Shown here: positions 26,378 through 35,300 of the stretch, in pieces | Layout: the number at the start of each line of letters is the position of its first letter | How positions within the stretch are numbered: the first letter of the stretch is position 1 | Assembly (NCBI GenBank): GCA_025059535.1 | Contig: JANXCX010000009.1 | Span: 1 to 64,000, forward strand | From: Bacteroidia bacterium | Lineage (GTDB): Bacteria > Bacteroidota > Bacteroidia > SpSt-205 | Length of the DNA stretch: 64,000 nucleotides | Direction of reading: 5' to 3' | Made by a program: the position numbers and the translations under genes | Notes under the pieces: generated by a model | Told to the model about the DNA's origin: nothing | Seen by the model: the letters and a program-made list of their open reading frames with translations, nothing else | Databases searched by the model: none

Positions 26378-27680
26378 CGAGATAGGGAGCCTCTCCCCCC
26401 TAGACGGGCGCTACCTGCGATATGTAGCGGACCTTCGGCCCTACCTTAGCGAAGCGGCTTTTTTCCGCTACCGATTAGAGGTAGAGACAGAGTACTTTGC
26501 GGCTCTTGTAGAGCTTCCTTTGCCGCCGTTAGCGGATTTTCCCAAGAGCTACCTAACTCAATTGCGTCAGGCTTTTCTACCCTTCGGGAAGGAGGTAGTG
26601 GAGGAGTTGCGCCGCTTAGAGGCTCAGACCCGCCACGATGTGAAGGCCATAGAATACTTTCTGCGGCAGCGCTGGCAGGCCCTTCTCCCGCCAGCTTACC
26701 ACAAGGCTCTGGCCTTTATTCATTTCGGTCTTACCTCCCAAGATGTAAATACTTCGGCGCAGGCCCAAATGTTTCGGGATGCGCTAAAGGCTGTATATCT
26801 ACCTGCCGTGGAGCGGCTTATTCAGCGCCTACATGCTCAGGCCTATGCCTGGCGTGAGCTGGCTATGCTGGGCTTCACCCATGGGCAGCCGGCCTCCCCT
26901 ACTACGCTAGGCAAAGAGCTCTACGTCTTTGTAGTCCGCTTGGAGGCCGAGTATGCTAAGCTTCAGGCACAGGTTTTCTGGACAAAGCTAGGCGGCGCCG
27001 TTGGCAATCTAAACGCCCATTATGCCACTTTTCCAGAAATAGACTGGCTGGCCTTTTTTGACCGGCTGGCGGAACGGCTGGGGCTGCGCCGCTTCCCCTG
27101 CACAACCCAAATCCTTCCTTATGAACGGTGGGCCGAAATATGGGATAATCTGCGCCGTCTCCAAAGTATTTGTACGGATTTGGCCCAAGACCTCTGGCTC
27201 TACGCCCATCGGGGCTATCTCCGCTTAGAAAAGGCCGAAGGGCAAATCGGCTCCTCCACCATGCCCCATAAGGTCAATCCTACCCTTTTAGAGCTGGCGG
27301 AAGGAAATCTCCGCCTGTCTAACGCCTTATGGAGCTTTCTTTCGGAAAAGCTGCCTGTTTCCCGCCTGCAGCGCGACCTTACGGACTCTACGCTCCTACG
27401 AAACTTAGGCGTAGCTTTAGGGCATGGGCTGGTGGGGATTCGGGCCCTTATAGAAAGCCTAGACCAGCTTGTACCGGTGCCGACCGCAATGGAAGCCGAG
27501 CTCCAGGCACACCCTGAGGTTGTAGCTGAGGCTTGGCAGACCCTCCAGCGCAAAGCGGGTAATATTTATGCTTACGAAGAGGCCCTTCAAGCCCTGCGCG
27601 CAGGTACCTTTGAGCCGCCTTTCCCGCCTCAGACCTATGTCGGCTATGCCCCTTACATGGTCCCACCTCCTTCGCGCTGA
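26370..27680 (+). CDS. purB: Adenylosuccinate lyase
   Basis: Acts twice in purine synthesis, releasing fumarate from SAICAR and adenylosuccinate. The 436 residues begin with SLSPLDGRYLRYV, typical of the long PurB subfamily. The catalytic histidines lie in FTHGQPASPTTLGKEL and HFGLTSQDVN, and the flexible signature loop reads GSSTMPHKVNPTLLELAEG. Its 3' end overlaps the convergent SirB1-like gene by 28 bases. Confidence 0.95.
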   Translation: MADEIGSLSPLDGRYLRYVADLRPYLSEAAFFRYRLEVETEYFAALVELPLPPLADFPKSYLTQLRQAFLPFGKEVVEELRRLEAQTRHDVKAIEYFLRQRWQALLPPAYHKALAFIHFGLTSQDVNTSAQAQMFRDALKAVYLPAVERLIQRLHAQAYAWRELAMLGFTHGQPASPTTLGKELYVFVVRLEAEYAKLQAQVFWTKLGGAVGNLNAHYATFPEIDWLAFFDRLAERLGLRRFPCTTQILPYERWAEIWDNLRRLQSICTDLAQDLWLYAHRGYLRLEKAEGQIGSSTMPHKVNPTLLELAEGNLRLSNALWSFLSEKLPVSRLQRDLTDSTLLRNLGVALGHGLVGIRALIESLDQLVPVPTAMEAELQAHPEVVAEAWQTLQRKAGNIYAYEEALQALRAGTFEPPFPPQTYVGYAPYMVPPPSR

Positions 27681-28510
27681 GGCTCTATGCGCGCTCGCAA
27701 TTTTGCATACAGTTGGCTCCACCCTACCTCTCCCTCCTGCATATAAGCCTCCTCTAAATGCTGAATAAGCCGCAAAATCAGATAAGGTGGGGAAAGCGCC
27801 CGATAATGCGCTAAGTTATCCGAAAGACCCGCCCTCCGCAGGATGTCTTTGAGCTGATCGGGCAATAGGATAAATCCACGGTAGTAAGGCTCTATGTAGA
27901 AGTGTAGTGTCCCATCAAAATAGCGAATAAGATACCGTTCCCCAATCGTTATGAGCCCCACCTCTAAGCCCAATTCGGACGCTAAAAGATAGTAAAGCAC
28001 ACTGAGCGAGAAGCTATTGCCGCGCCGCGTGTCTAAGACCTCGTGAAGGAAAAAATACCGGGAAGCCTGAGGTCGGGTGCGCTCAGGCTGAAAGCGCTCA
28101 TGCAGAAAAATTTGGCGGTTGATTGCAAGAAACCGCTCTAAAGGGTCTCCATGGGAAGGCAGATTGAGCCAAGTGGTATGTACAAGGCGGCGGTAGGCAT
28201 TAGTATATTTAGCCACATCCAGTGAAGCGTAGCGAAGCTGAGCAACATACATGAGGGCGGGTAAAAGGGGCTGCTGCGGCTCCATGCGCCAGGCGTATAA
28301 GGCCTGACCCACTACCTCAAGCTGTACAGCTTCCAAGAGTTCCTCAAGCCGCTTCTGGGCTATAGGGTCCTGCGTCTCCAGCCACTGCTGTTCCAAAAGG
28401 GGTATCGCCTCGCGTCCCATTTCTATAAAAACCTTCTCAATATGGGCCTGCACTGCAGGGTCTGGATCATCCAGAAGGCGAAAGAGAGCTTTAAGCTGGG
28501 CAGACTCCAC
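27653..28510 (-). CDS. SirB1-type transglutaminase-like protein
   Basis: Protein of the SirB1_N family, a transglutaminase-like fold of unclear activity that often appears next to prmC or kdsA in other bacteria. The 285-residue chain has a HEAT-like N-terminal half (ALFRLLDDPDPAVQAHIEKV), followed by FLHEVLDTRRGNSFSLSVLY, where the catalytic-type Cys is replaced in context by Asn-Ser. I take GTG at 28510 as the start because an exact promoter box lies five bases upstream; the nearest in-frame upstream ATGs (28561, 28549) lie inside purM. Function is not known. Confidence 0.75.
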   Translation of the reverse strand: MESAQLKALFRLLDDPDPAVQAHIEKVFIEMGREAIPLLEQQWLETQDPIAQKRLEELLEAVQLEVVGQALYAWRMEPQQPLLPALMYVAQLRYASLDVAKYTNAYRRLVHTTWLNLPSHGDPLERFLAINRQIFLHERFQPERTRPQASRYFFLHEVLDTRRGNSFSLSVLYYLLASELGLEVGLITIGERYLIRYFDGTLHFYIEPYYRGFILLPDQLKDILRRAGLSDNLAHYRALSPPYLILRLIQHLEEAYMQEGEVGWSQLYAKLRARIEPQREGGGTM

Positions 28511-28515
28511 TACGA

Positions 28516-28523
28516 CAAATATA
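28516..28523 (-). promoter_or_regulatory. -7 promoter box of the SirB1-like gene
   Basis: The minus-strand octamer TATATTTG matches exactly, lies just after the purM stop, and ends five bases before a GTG start codon. It is the main argument for that start. Confidence 0.65.
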
Positions 28524-28526
28524 ACC

Positions 28527-29669
28527 TTAGACCGAGGCCCATTCCCATCGCTTGCCAGCAAATTCGCCGATTAGCCGGGAGGGTGTCTCTATAGGGTAGG
28601 CTTCTCCGATTAGGCGACTTTCCACGTTATAGGCCTGGGCAATGGCCTGCACAGAGGCCACGACTTCGGGTAACACATAAAGCTCTAGGCGATGCCCCAT
28701 ATTGAAAACTTCAAAAAGCGCCTCAATCGGCCGCCGCCCCTGCAGCACCGCAAAAATAGGCGGCAGAGGGAAAAAATTAGTCTTGGCAATAAGGGTGTAG
28801 GGGAGGTATTTGAGCGCTTTTCGCTGGCCTCCCCCCGTACAGTGGATCACGGCATAAATCGCCGAACGGCACTCCTTATAAATATCCCGCAAAATAGGCA
28901 CATACGTACGCGTGGGTGCCGTGAGTAGGGCTCCCACTGCGTGGCCTTCTAAGGTATCGTTGAGGTGGAGGTCGCCCTGGTAGGGGGTGGGGAGTTCCGG
29001 CGCAACCGTTTCGGGATACCGCTTCGCATACTCCGCTTTTAGAAGAAGGTGGCGCGCGGCGGTAAGGCCATTACAGCCTATACCGCTGTTATAGCTTGTT
29101 TCGTAGCTGGCGAGACCGAAGCTAGCAAGGCCTACGATCTCTACCTTCCTATCGGGGCGGCGTATAGGTATAAGCTGGGTAGCTCGGGCCCGTGCAGCAG
29201 CTACGGCCTCCACAGCGATCGTACGCACTACATCGGGCATATCGGCCGTTTCACCCCCAGCTACCTCGGCCCGCACACCCCACTGATTGAGCTGAGCTAC
29301 AAAAGCATATACCCCCTCAATAATCGCCTGTACCACTTCGTCCGGAATGTAAAAAGGATTGCGCTGAATCGTAGTAGAGAAAATAAATTCCTCCACCACG
29401 CCGGCGCAGGCCAGGTCATCCATGTTCATTACGAGGGCATCTTGGGCTAAGTGGGCCCATACGAGCGGATCCTGGCTTTCCTTCCACCATAGATAGCTAA
29501 GTATGCCCTTAGTTCCTACGCCGTCGGCATGGAGAAAGAAACGATAAGCCGCGTTCCCCGCTAAATCAGGCAGGGGCTTAGCAAAGTAAGCGGAGGTATG
29601 GAAAGGCTGAAGGTAAGACTTATGAGCCGAAACGCCCAGCGCGCGATACCAGTCCGACAGCTCATTCAT
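28527..29669 (-). CDS. purM: Phosphoribosylformylglycinamidine cyclo-ligase (AIR synthase)
   Basis: Forms the imidazole ring of AIR in purine synthesis. The sequence matches the longer Bacteroidota form of PurM: HADGVGTKGILSYLWWKES, DALVMNMDDLACAGVVEEF, VAGGETADMPDVVRTI and the C-terminal NMGHRLELYV. I start it at the ATG at 29669 (MNELSDWYRALG, 380 residues), overlapping the end of the MCE gene by eight bases. That overlap suggests co-transcription of an envelope lipid-transport gene with a purine gene, which is functionally odd. Confidence 0.92.
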   Translation of the reverse strand: MNELSDWYRALGVSAHKSYLQPFHTSAYFAKPLPDLAGNAAYRFFLHADGVGTKGILSYLWWKESQDPLVWAHLAQDALVMNMDDLACAGVVEEFIFSTTIQRNPFYIPDEVVQAIIEGVYAFVAQLNQWGVRAEVAGGETADMPDVVRTIAVEAVAAARARATQLIPIRRPDRKVEIVGLASFGLASYETSYNSGIGCNGLTAARHLLLKAEYAKRYPETVAPELPTPYQGDLHLNDTLEGHAVGALLTAPTRTYVPILRDIYKECRSAIYAVIHCTGGGQRKALKYLPYTLIAKTNFFPLPPIFAVLQGRRPIEALFEVFNMGHRLELYVLPEVVASVQAIAQAYNVESRLIGEAYPIETPSRLIGEFAGKRWEWASV

Positions 29670-30591
29670 CGCGCCGGCGCCCAAACAAGGAGAAATGTAC
29701 GAAGCGGTGGGGCCTTCGACGAATGTCTTCTAAGAGTAGAGCCAGGTTATGGGCCGTCTTATCTAAGTTTCGGTAGAGGGAGCTATCGCGCAGAATTAGG
29801 CCGGCCGTACCACTACTGTCGTTGAGGAGGCGAAGCGTAGTATGGAGCTGAGCCGCAGAGGAGTCTAACTTAGCCATTAGAGGAGGCAGCTTAGTGCGGA
29901 AAGAGTCAGACATAAGGGCCACAGACCTGAGCGTCTGAGTGACAGAAGGTCGCATTTCCTGAAGGGTAGCTTCCATCTGGTGGAGGGTTTGGCGGAGTTT
30001 AGCGGCGGTAGGCGCTACTTCACCTTGAGCGGTTTCTACCAGATGACGCACGGAAGTTACGGCCGTGGGCAAAGCCCCTTGGGCACTTAGAAGCGCATTT
30101 AGGTGGCGCACGGTTTGATTGAGGCCCTCTAAAAGCGTATCTAGCCGCAAGCGTAGGGGATCTAGCGAACGCGTGATTTGCTCCAGCGATCCCGTAGCTA
30201 CACTATCGCGCAGGGTATCGCCATCTTCCGCCAGTTGGGCCATTGACCCAGGTACTACTACCAGCCCTTTTGTGCCCAAAAGATCCAGATTTGTAATCAT
30301 GGCCCAGCTGTCCTTTGGTACGGGCACAGCGCGTAGCACCTCAAACTCCACTATGATTTTCCCCGTCTGCTGGTCAAAGCTCAGACTTTGTACTTGGCCA
30401 ACCTTATAGCCGCGGTACAGCACCTTATCGCTGGTGGAGAGATTATCCGTGCTGGGGAAAACCGCGTAGTAGGTATTGTAGCGCTGGAAAACGGAGTGGC
30501 CTTTGAGGTAGTTGAGCCCGAAAAAGAGAATAACCCCTGCGCCTGTGGCGATAAGGCCTATTTGGGCTTCACGAGAAAGACGGAAAGCCAT
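29662..30591 (-). CDS. MCE/MlaD-family lipid-transport protein
   Basis: Periplasmic substrate-binding-type component of an MCE lipid transporter. The 309 residues have one N-terminal membrane helix (AQIGLIATGAGVILFFGLNY), a single MCE domain (VLYRGYKVGQVQSLSF, then ITNLDLLGTKGLVVVPG) and a long coiled-coil C-terminus. The final RPHRFVHFSLFGR motif is typical of Bacteroidota members. I start at the ATG at 30591 (MAFRLSREAQ), four bases after an exact promoter box. The cognate ABC subunits (MlaE/MlaF-like) are not adjacent. Confidence 0.9.
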   Translation of the reverse strand: MAFRLSREAQIGLIATGAGVILFFGLNYLKGHSVFQRYNTYYAVFPSTDNLSTSDKVLYRGYKVGQVQSLSFDQQTGKIIVEFEVLRAVPVPKDSWAMITNLDLLGTKGLVVVPGSMAQLAEDGDTLRDSVATGSLEQITRSLDPLRLRLDTLLEGLNQTVRHLNALLSAQGALPTAVTSVRHLVETAQGEVAPTAAKLRQTLHQMEATLQEMRPSVTQTLRSVALMSDSFRTKLPPLMAKLDSSAAQLHTTLRLLNDSSGTAGLILRDSSLYRNLDKTAHNLALLLEDIRRRPHRFVHFSLFGRRRDE

Positions 30592-30595
30592 GAAG

Positions 30596-30603
30596 CAAAA
30601 ATA
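30596..30603 (-). promoter_or_regulatory. -7 promoter box of the MCE gene
   Basis: The minus-strand octamer TATTTTTG matches TAnnTTTG exactly and ends four bases before the ATG at 30591. It separates the MCE-purM pair from the ATP synthase genes upstream. Confidence 0.65.
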
Positions 30604-30636
30604 CGCCGCCTTCGGTGAGAAGGCAGCGCGCAAGTT

Positions 30637-30876
30637 CTACCTAAGGAAAATTACAAGGAAGGCTACCACTTGGGCAATTAGGGCTACCCCCTCTATGAGG
30701 GCTGCTGTGAGAATCATATTAGCCCGAATGTCATCCATCGCTGAAGGCTGTCGGGCAATTCCCTGAAAGGCTGAAAAAGCGACTAACCCGATTCCAACGC
30801 CTGCCCCAATAGCCGCAATTCCAGCTCCCAAAGCTGCACCTAGATAATGTACCGTGCTGGCAACCTCTAACCACAT
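30637..30876 (-). CDS. atpE: ATP synthase F0 subunit c
   Basis: Forms the membrane rotor ring. The 79 residues are two hydrophobic helices joined by the polar loop FQGIARQPSAMDD. The ion-binding carboxylate is the Glu in LTAALIEGVALIAQ. Gly follows it where Na+-binding rings usually have Ser or Thr, so proton coupling is more likely. The gene follows atpB, but subunits b, delta, alpha and gamma do not follow it. It has its own promoter box. Confidence 0.96.
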   Translation of the reverse strand: MWLEVASTVHYLGAALGAGIAAIGAGVGIGLVAFSAFQGIARQPSAMDDIRANMILTAALIEGVALIAQVVAFLVIFLR

Positions 30877-30884
30877 ATCGCCCG

Positions 30885-30892
30885 CAAAGGTA
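30885..30892 (-). promoter_or_regulatory. -7 promoter box of atpE
   Basis: The minus-strand octamer TACCTTTG is an exact match, eight bases before the atpE ATG, with a TTTG (30912-30915) exactly 19 bases further upstream inside the end of atpB. This is the best complete -33/-7 promoter in the window. Confidence 0.8.
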
Positions 30893-30899
30893 GAGAGTT

Positions 30900-31913
30900 T
30901 CAGTGTTCTTCCAAAGCCATCCCTAAAAAGACCGAGGTAAGCATCGTGAAAATATAAGCCTGTAAAGCCGCCACTAGCGTTTCTAAAGCCATAACGAAGA
31001 GGCCCAATCCTAAAGATAGAATGGAAGTCGCATACCCTGCTGCCACCGAATGCAGCGTCTGGGCCAAAATGAAGATGAGACCTATCCCAGAAAGGAGCAT
31101 AAGGTGCCCCGCAAATATATTAGCAAAGAGCCGCATCATGAGCGCAAAGGGCCGCGCAAACATACCTATAACCTCAACAGGCATCATAAATATCTTTAGC
31201 CACACGGGCACCCCAGGGTACCAAAAAATATGTTGCCAGTAGCTTTTCGTGCCGTTGAGCTGGACAAGGAGGAAGCTCAGAAGGGCCAAAAAGAAGGTAA
31301 GAGTGATATTTCCCATGATGTTGGAATTGAGCGGCGTAAGGCCAAAAAGGTTACTAAGCCAGATAAAGAAGAAGACGGTAAGGAGGTAAGGCAGGAAGCG
31401 ATCGGCGTGCTGGTGCAGATTAGGACGGGCTACCTCGTCGCGTATAAATAGAATAACTGGCTCAAGCCACCGAGCCGCCCCTCGTGGGATAGGGGAATGC
31501 GTGTAAGCCCGAGCGGCCTGACGCCCCAGCCAAAATAAAATAACCCCTACTAAAAGAAATTGGAAAGCCGTCTTAGTGAGCGAAAGGTCCCAAATAGGTT
31601 GACAGTCTAAGGCCACTATTTCGCCCTTGGGGGTGATATTGAAGCCGCGCGGCTCTAGCTCTTGGCGCACTTCCTCCAGCGTATGGCCTCGTACAAAGAA
31701 AATTGACAGCCCCTGCCGGGGATGATACAAAATGCGCGGCAAAGGAAGGCGAATAGAGATGTAATGCGTGGTCCCATCGGGGTTCTTACCCCAAGGCAAG
31801 TCGGTAATGTGCCAGTCGTAGCTATCCAAGACGTGCTCTAAGATAAAGTTGCTTCCTTCCCCGCCGCCAGCCCAGCCTATCCCGAAGAAAAGCAAAAGGC
31901 GTAAGTAGCGCAT
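30900..31913 (-). CDS. atpB: ATP synthase F0 subunit a with N-terminal extension
   Basis: Stator half-channel subunit. Of 337 residues, the first 130 or so are a signal-like segment (MRYLRLLLFFGIGWAGG) and a soluble domain, an extension seen in Bacteroidota a subunits. The membrane part contains the essential arginine in PFALMMRLFANIFAGHLMLL and the later LVAALQAYIFTMLTSVFLGM. The start overlaps the stop of the AtpI-like gene (TGATG). Confidence 0.95.
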   Translation of the reverse strand: MRYLRLLLFFGIGWAGGGEGSNFILEHVLDSYDWHITDLPWGKNPDGTTHYISIRLPLPRILYHPRQGLSIFFVRGHTLEEVRQELEPRGFNITPKGEIVALDCQPIWDLSLTKTAFQFLLVGVILFWLGRQAARAYTHSPIPRGAARWLEPVILFIRDEVARPNLHQHADRFLPYLLTVFFFIWLSNLFGLTPLNSNIMGNITLTFFLALLSFLLVQLNGTKSYWQHIFWYPGVPVWLKIFMMPVEVIGMFARPFALMMRLFANIFAGHLMLLSGIGLIFILAQTLHSVAAGYATSILSLGLGLFVMALETLVAALQAYIFTMLTSVFLGMALEEH

Positions 31914-32242
31914 CAGCGGCGCAAGTTACGAATAGTCAAAAGAAATTCAGCCAGTAGGAAGCTCCCTATTCCTCCCACTACCAAAGCCGTATAGGGGCCT
32001 ATCGATGGCTTAAAGGCTTTGAAACCCACAACTATAAGGGCTGGTAGGGCTAAGAGGCGCACCGCCGAGGACAGCACGACAGAGGCGATATTCTTATAGG
32101 CTGTGCGTATGAAGGCGGTCAGTAGAAAAATAAACCCTATGCCGGCCCACACTACGGCATAGACAGGCTGCCGAGGGCTTACAAGGTAGGCTACCAACAG
32201 CCCCCCTATTGTAAGCGAGGCCATCCAGAGGGGTACGAGCAT
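31913..32242 (-). CDS. AtpI-like small membrane protein
   Basis: 109-residue protein with four predicted membrane helices and no soluble domain (MLVPLWMASLTIGGLLVAYL at the start, LVVGGIGSFLLAEFLLTIRN at the end). The position directly before atpB, coupled by TGATG, is that of AtpI, a chaperone for c-ring assembly, and the size fits. Sequence similarity to AtpI cannot be confirmed by eye. A weak box (TATCTTCA) lies four bases upstream. Confidence 0.6.
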   Translation of the reverse strand: MLVPLWMASLTIGGLLVAYLVSPRQPVYAVVWAGIGFIFLLTAFIRTAYKNIASVVLSSAVRLLALPALIVVGFKAFKPSIGPYTALVVGGIGSFLLAEFLLTIRNLRR

Positions 32243-32298
32243 GCCGTGAAGATAGAGGAATTAGGGCTTGAGGCAAAGTGGGGAAAGTTGGGTGAAGA

Positions 32299-32306
32299 TA
32301 TATTTG
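32299..32306 (+). promoter_or_regulatory. -7 promoter box of the subtilase gene
   Basis: TATATTTG is an exact match and ends four bases before a GTG start codon. It supports GTG at 32311 rather than a later start. Confidence 0.65.
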
Positions 32307-32310
32307 AAGC

Positions 32311-35300
32311 GTGGCGTATTTATGGAAGCTCAGTCTCAGCTGGCTAGGGCTGAGCGGCCTTTGGGCCCAAAGTTTCTATGTAGAGGTAAGCGAAACGGCG
32401 AGGCACCTTCAGCGGCAGCTGCGTCAGTGGGCGCAGGGCGCCCGCCAGGCCCCTCTATGGCCCGGCTTAGCGCGCGTGGAAGGCTTTCCTTCTACTTCGC
32501 CCTTAGACCGATGGTATGTGGTGCACTTTGCCGCTACCCCTGCTGGAGAGGCTGAAGCCTACCTGCGCGCCACCGCAGGTATCCAGCAGGTGGAAAGGGC
32601 CACAGGGCGGCGACTCTGTTCTACGCCGCTTCTAGGCTGGCACCACCAGAGCCTGCAAACTGCCCAAGTGTGGGGTTTTACCCCTGGGCATCGCCGAATC
32701 CCCATAGCTTGCTTAGATAGCGGCATTGAGTGGCGGCTCCCAGCCTTTCGCTCCCAACTTTGGATCAACTCAGCCGAAGACCTCAACCGCAACGGCTCTT
32801 TAGACTCAGGCGACCTAGATGGACAGGATAACGACAGAAATGGCTTTGTGGACGATGTGATAGGGTATGACTTTACGGATCAGCCATTTAGTAGTGAGGG
32901 GGGTGATGTTACTACCCCAGACCCCTTGCCTACGGATGAGCATGGGCATGGCACGGCTATAGCCAGTGTTATAGGGGCTCGACCAGACCTTTCGCCCGTA
33001 GCGGGTTTAGCCTATGGCTGCCCTCTTATGGTCCTACGCTGCTTTAGTGCCAGCGGCTATGGCGAGGATGATGATATCGCTCGCGCCATTCTCTATGCCG
33101 TGCAGAATGGCGCCCGCGTTATTAATTGCAGTTTTGGCGATACCCGCCCCTCCCGCTTACTGCAGGCGGCTATCCAGTATGCGGTTAGGCAGGGGGTAGT
33201 GGTAGTAGCCGCTTCGGGTAATGGCACAGGCAGCCAACCCCACTTCCCTTCAGGCTTCCCCGAGGTCATTTCTGCTGGGGGATTAGCGTACGAAGAGAAC
33301 GCTGGAAGCTTTTACCTCTGGCCTTTTTCAGGCTATTTTCGGGTGGACTGGCTGGCGCCAGCCGATCGGATTCCCGTACTTACCCCCACTGGCGAAGTAC
33401 GCCTACTCAGTGGCACGAGCCTAGCGGCGGCCCTTTCTTCCGCTGCCGCTGGCCTTATTTTGAGCTGGCATGACTTTCTTTCGCCAGAGGATGTGCGGGC
33501 TACCCTGCGGACTCACGCTGTCCCCCTCAGCGGTAGCTGGAGTCCCACTACCGGTCAAGGGCGCCTTCGACTTCTGCCTGCCTTTACCTACCCTCAGAGC
33601 GCTCAAGGAGGCTGGCTTTATCCACCCGAAGGCAGTCTAATTCTGCGATCTGTACCCCTTGTTTTTGCTACCTATCATAGCCTCCTTCAGTTTTGGGAGG
33701 TAAGTATTAGCACTCGTCCAGAAGGGCCTTGGCAGATTCTTCAGCAGGGAAATCGGGCCCTAGCGGCCGAGACCCTCAAGACTTGGCCTTTACCTCCCCC
33801 TGGCCCACTTTACCTACGGCTGCGCCTGAGACTCCGAAATGGTACTGACCTCATTTACCTGCGCACGCTCCGCTACCTCCCCTCGACTCACCTAAATCCC
33901 GAGATAAGGAGCGTCCCTACTTGGCAAAATGGCCTCGGTGGGTCTCTACTCCAATGGCGACTTCCCTTCCCTATCGCCAGCTGCGCACGCTTAGGACCTA
34001 CATGGAGCTGCCCAGATAAGATAGACTCTGTAGCTGGCGCGTGGATACCCTATTCGGCCGCCCCTAATCACTCGGCTGATATCGCTCTTTTTGCCCTTCC
34101 TGAAACCCTCACCTATCCGGGTGCTTATACCCCACCTATCCCGCAGTCCCTTCCCTACTGCGCCTGGGCGCCTACTGGACTGACCGCTCCTATAGGCTTT
34201 TACTACCCTCGTCCGGCCCCGGATTGGAATCAGGATGGGGAGCCAGACCTTGTAGTAAGCCAAATTGATCTACGTACAGGCCGGCCCAGCCAGCTTGCTT
34301 TTCTAAAGCCTGAAAATAGCCGCTATAAGCCTTATGACAGTCTCCCAAATGTAGCCTTGCTGCCGCGAGACATAAAGGATTGGGACGGCGATGGCCAGCC
34401 TGAACTTTTAGGCGTATGGCTAGATACCTTCTATGTGTTAGGCGGGTCGCCCCCTAAGCAGCTTCTCTGGAAGGGGCGCGGGCGCGCCGCCGCCTTAGCG
34501 CCCTATCGGAAAGTATGGGTGCGCACGTCTTCTGGCCACTACGAACGCCTTAACCCAAACGGCCTAGCCGACCTCAGGCTCCTGGATACGGTTCAATGGG
34601 AAGGAAGTACCTCTGTACCGCGCCTCCTTACCCTAAGCCTTGCTGGCGACACCTTCTACGCTTTCGGGAACTACGCCGGTTGGATTTTCCTTTACACGGC
34701 CCGCGGGGAGCTGCGCTGGGCCTTCTATACAGGTCTATGGGATGTAGGCTCCCACCTCATGGCTTTAGATACCGATGAGGATGGCCAGCTAGAGCTTGCG
34801 TACCTTGGTCAGAGCCCTAGCGGCCAGTGGTGGGAACTAGGTACGCTTCAGCTTCCAGAGGGTAGGCCCTTGACACATGTAGGCTTTTGGGTAGGGGGTG
34901 GCGGAGGGGCTCGCGCCTTTCATCAGGGGCGTCAGCTCATACTTTGGCTCCCGCCCCACCTCTACGTCGGTGAATTCCAAAACGGTCAGTGGAAGGGCCA
35001 CAGCTGGGATGCCACCCCGCAGGAGGTCTTCGGCGTATGGCTGCTGGGCGGCGTCTTGCATTACCTGCTGGGCACCGATTCCCTACCCACCTTTTATCGA
35101 CTCAACTTACCCACTAAGCCCCCCCCTTCGTGGGCCTACCCAGGTGGCCTTAGCCCTTCGGCAGTACTCTTGCGCTGGCATCCTACCCAGACAGGCGCTA
35201 TATACCGGCTCTACCGCAGCCTGCCTAACGCTGACCCCCACCTTATTTACGAGGGCCGCGATACCTTTTTCTTAGACCTAGGGGTACAGCCCACCCAAAC

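Noticed and set aside
30637-30876. Sodium-dependent ATP synthase
   Set aside because: The c-subunit carboxylate is followed by Gly, not the Ser or Thr typical of Na+ binding.
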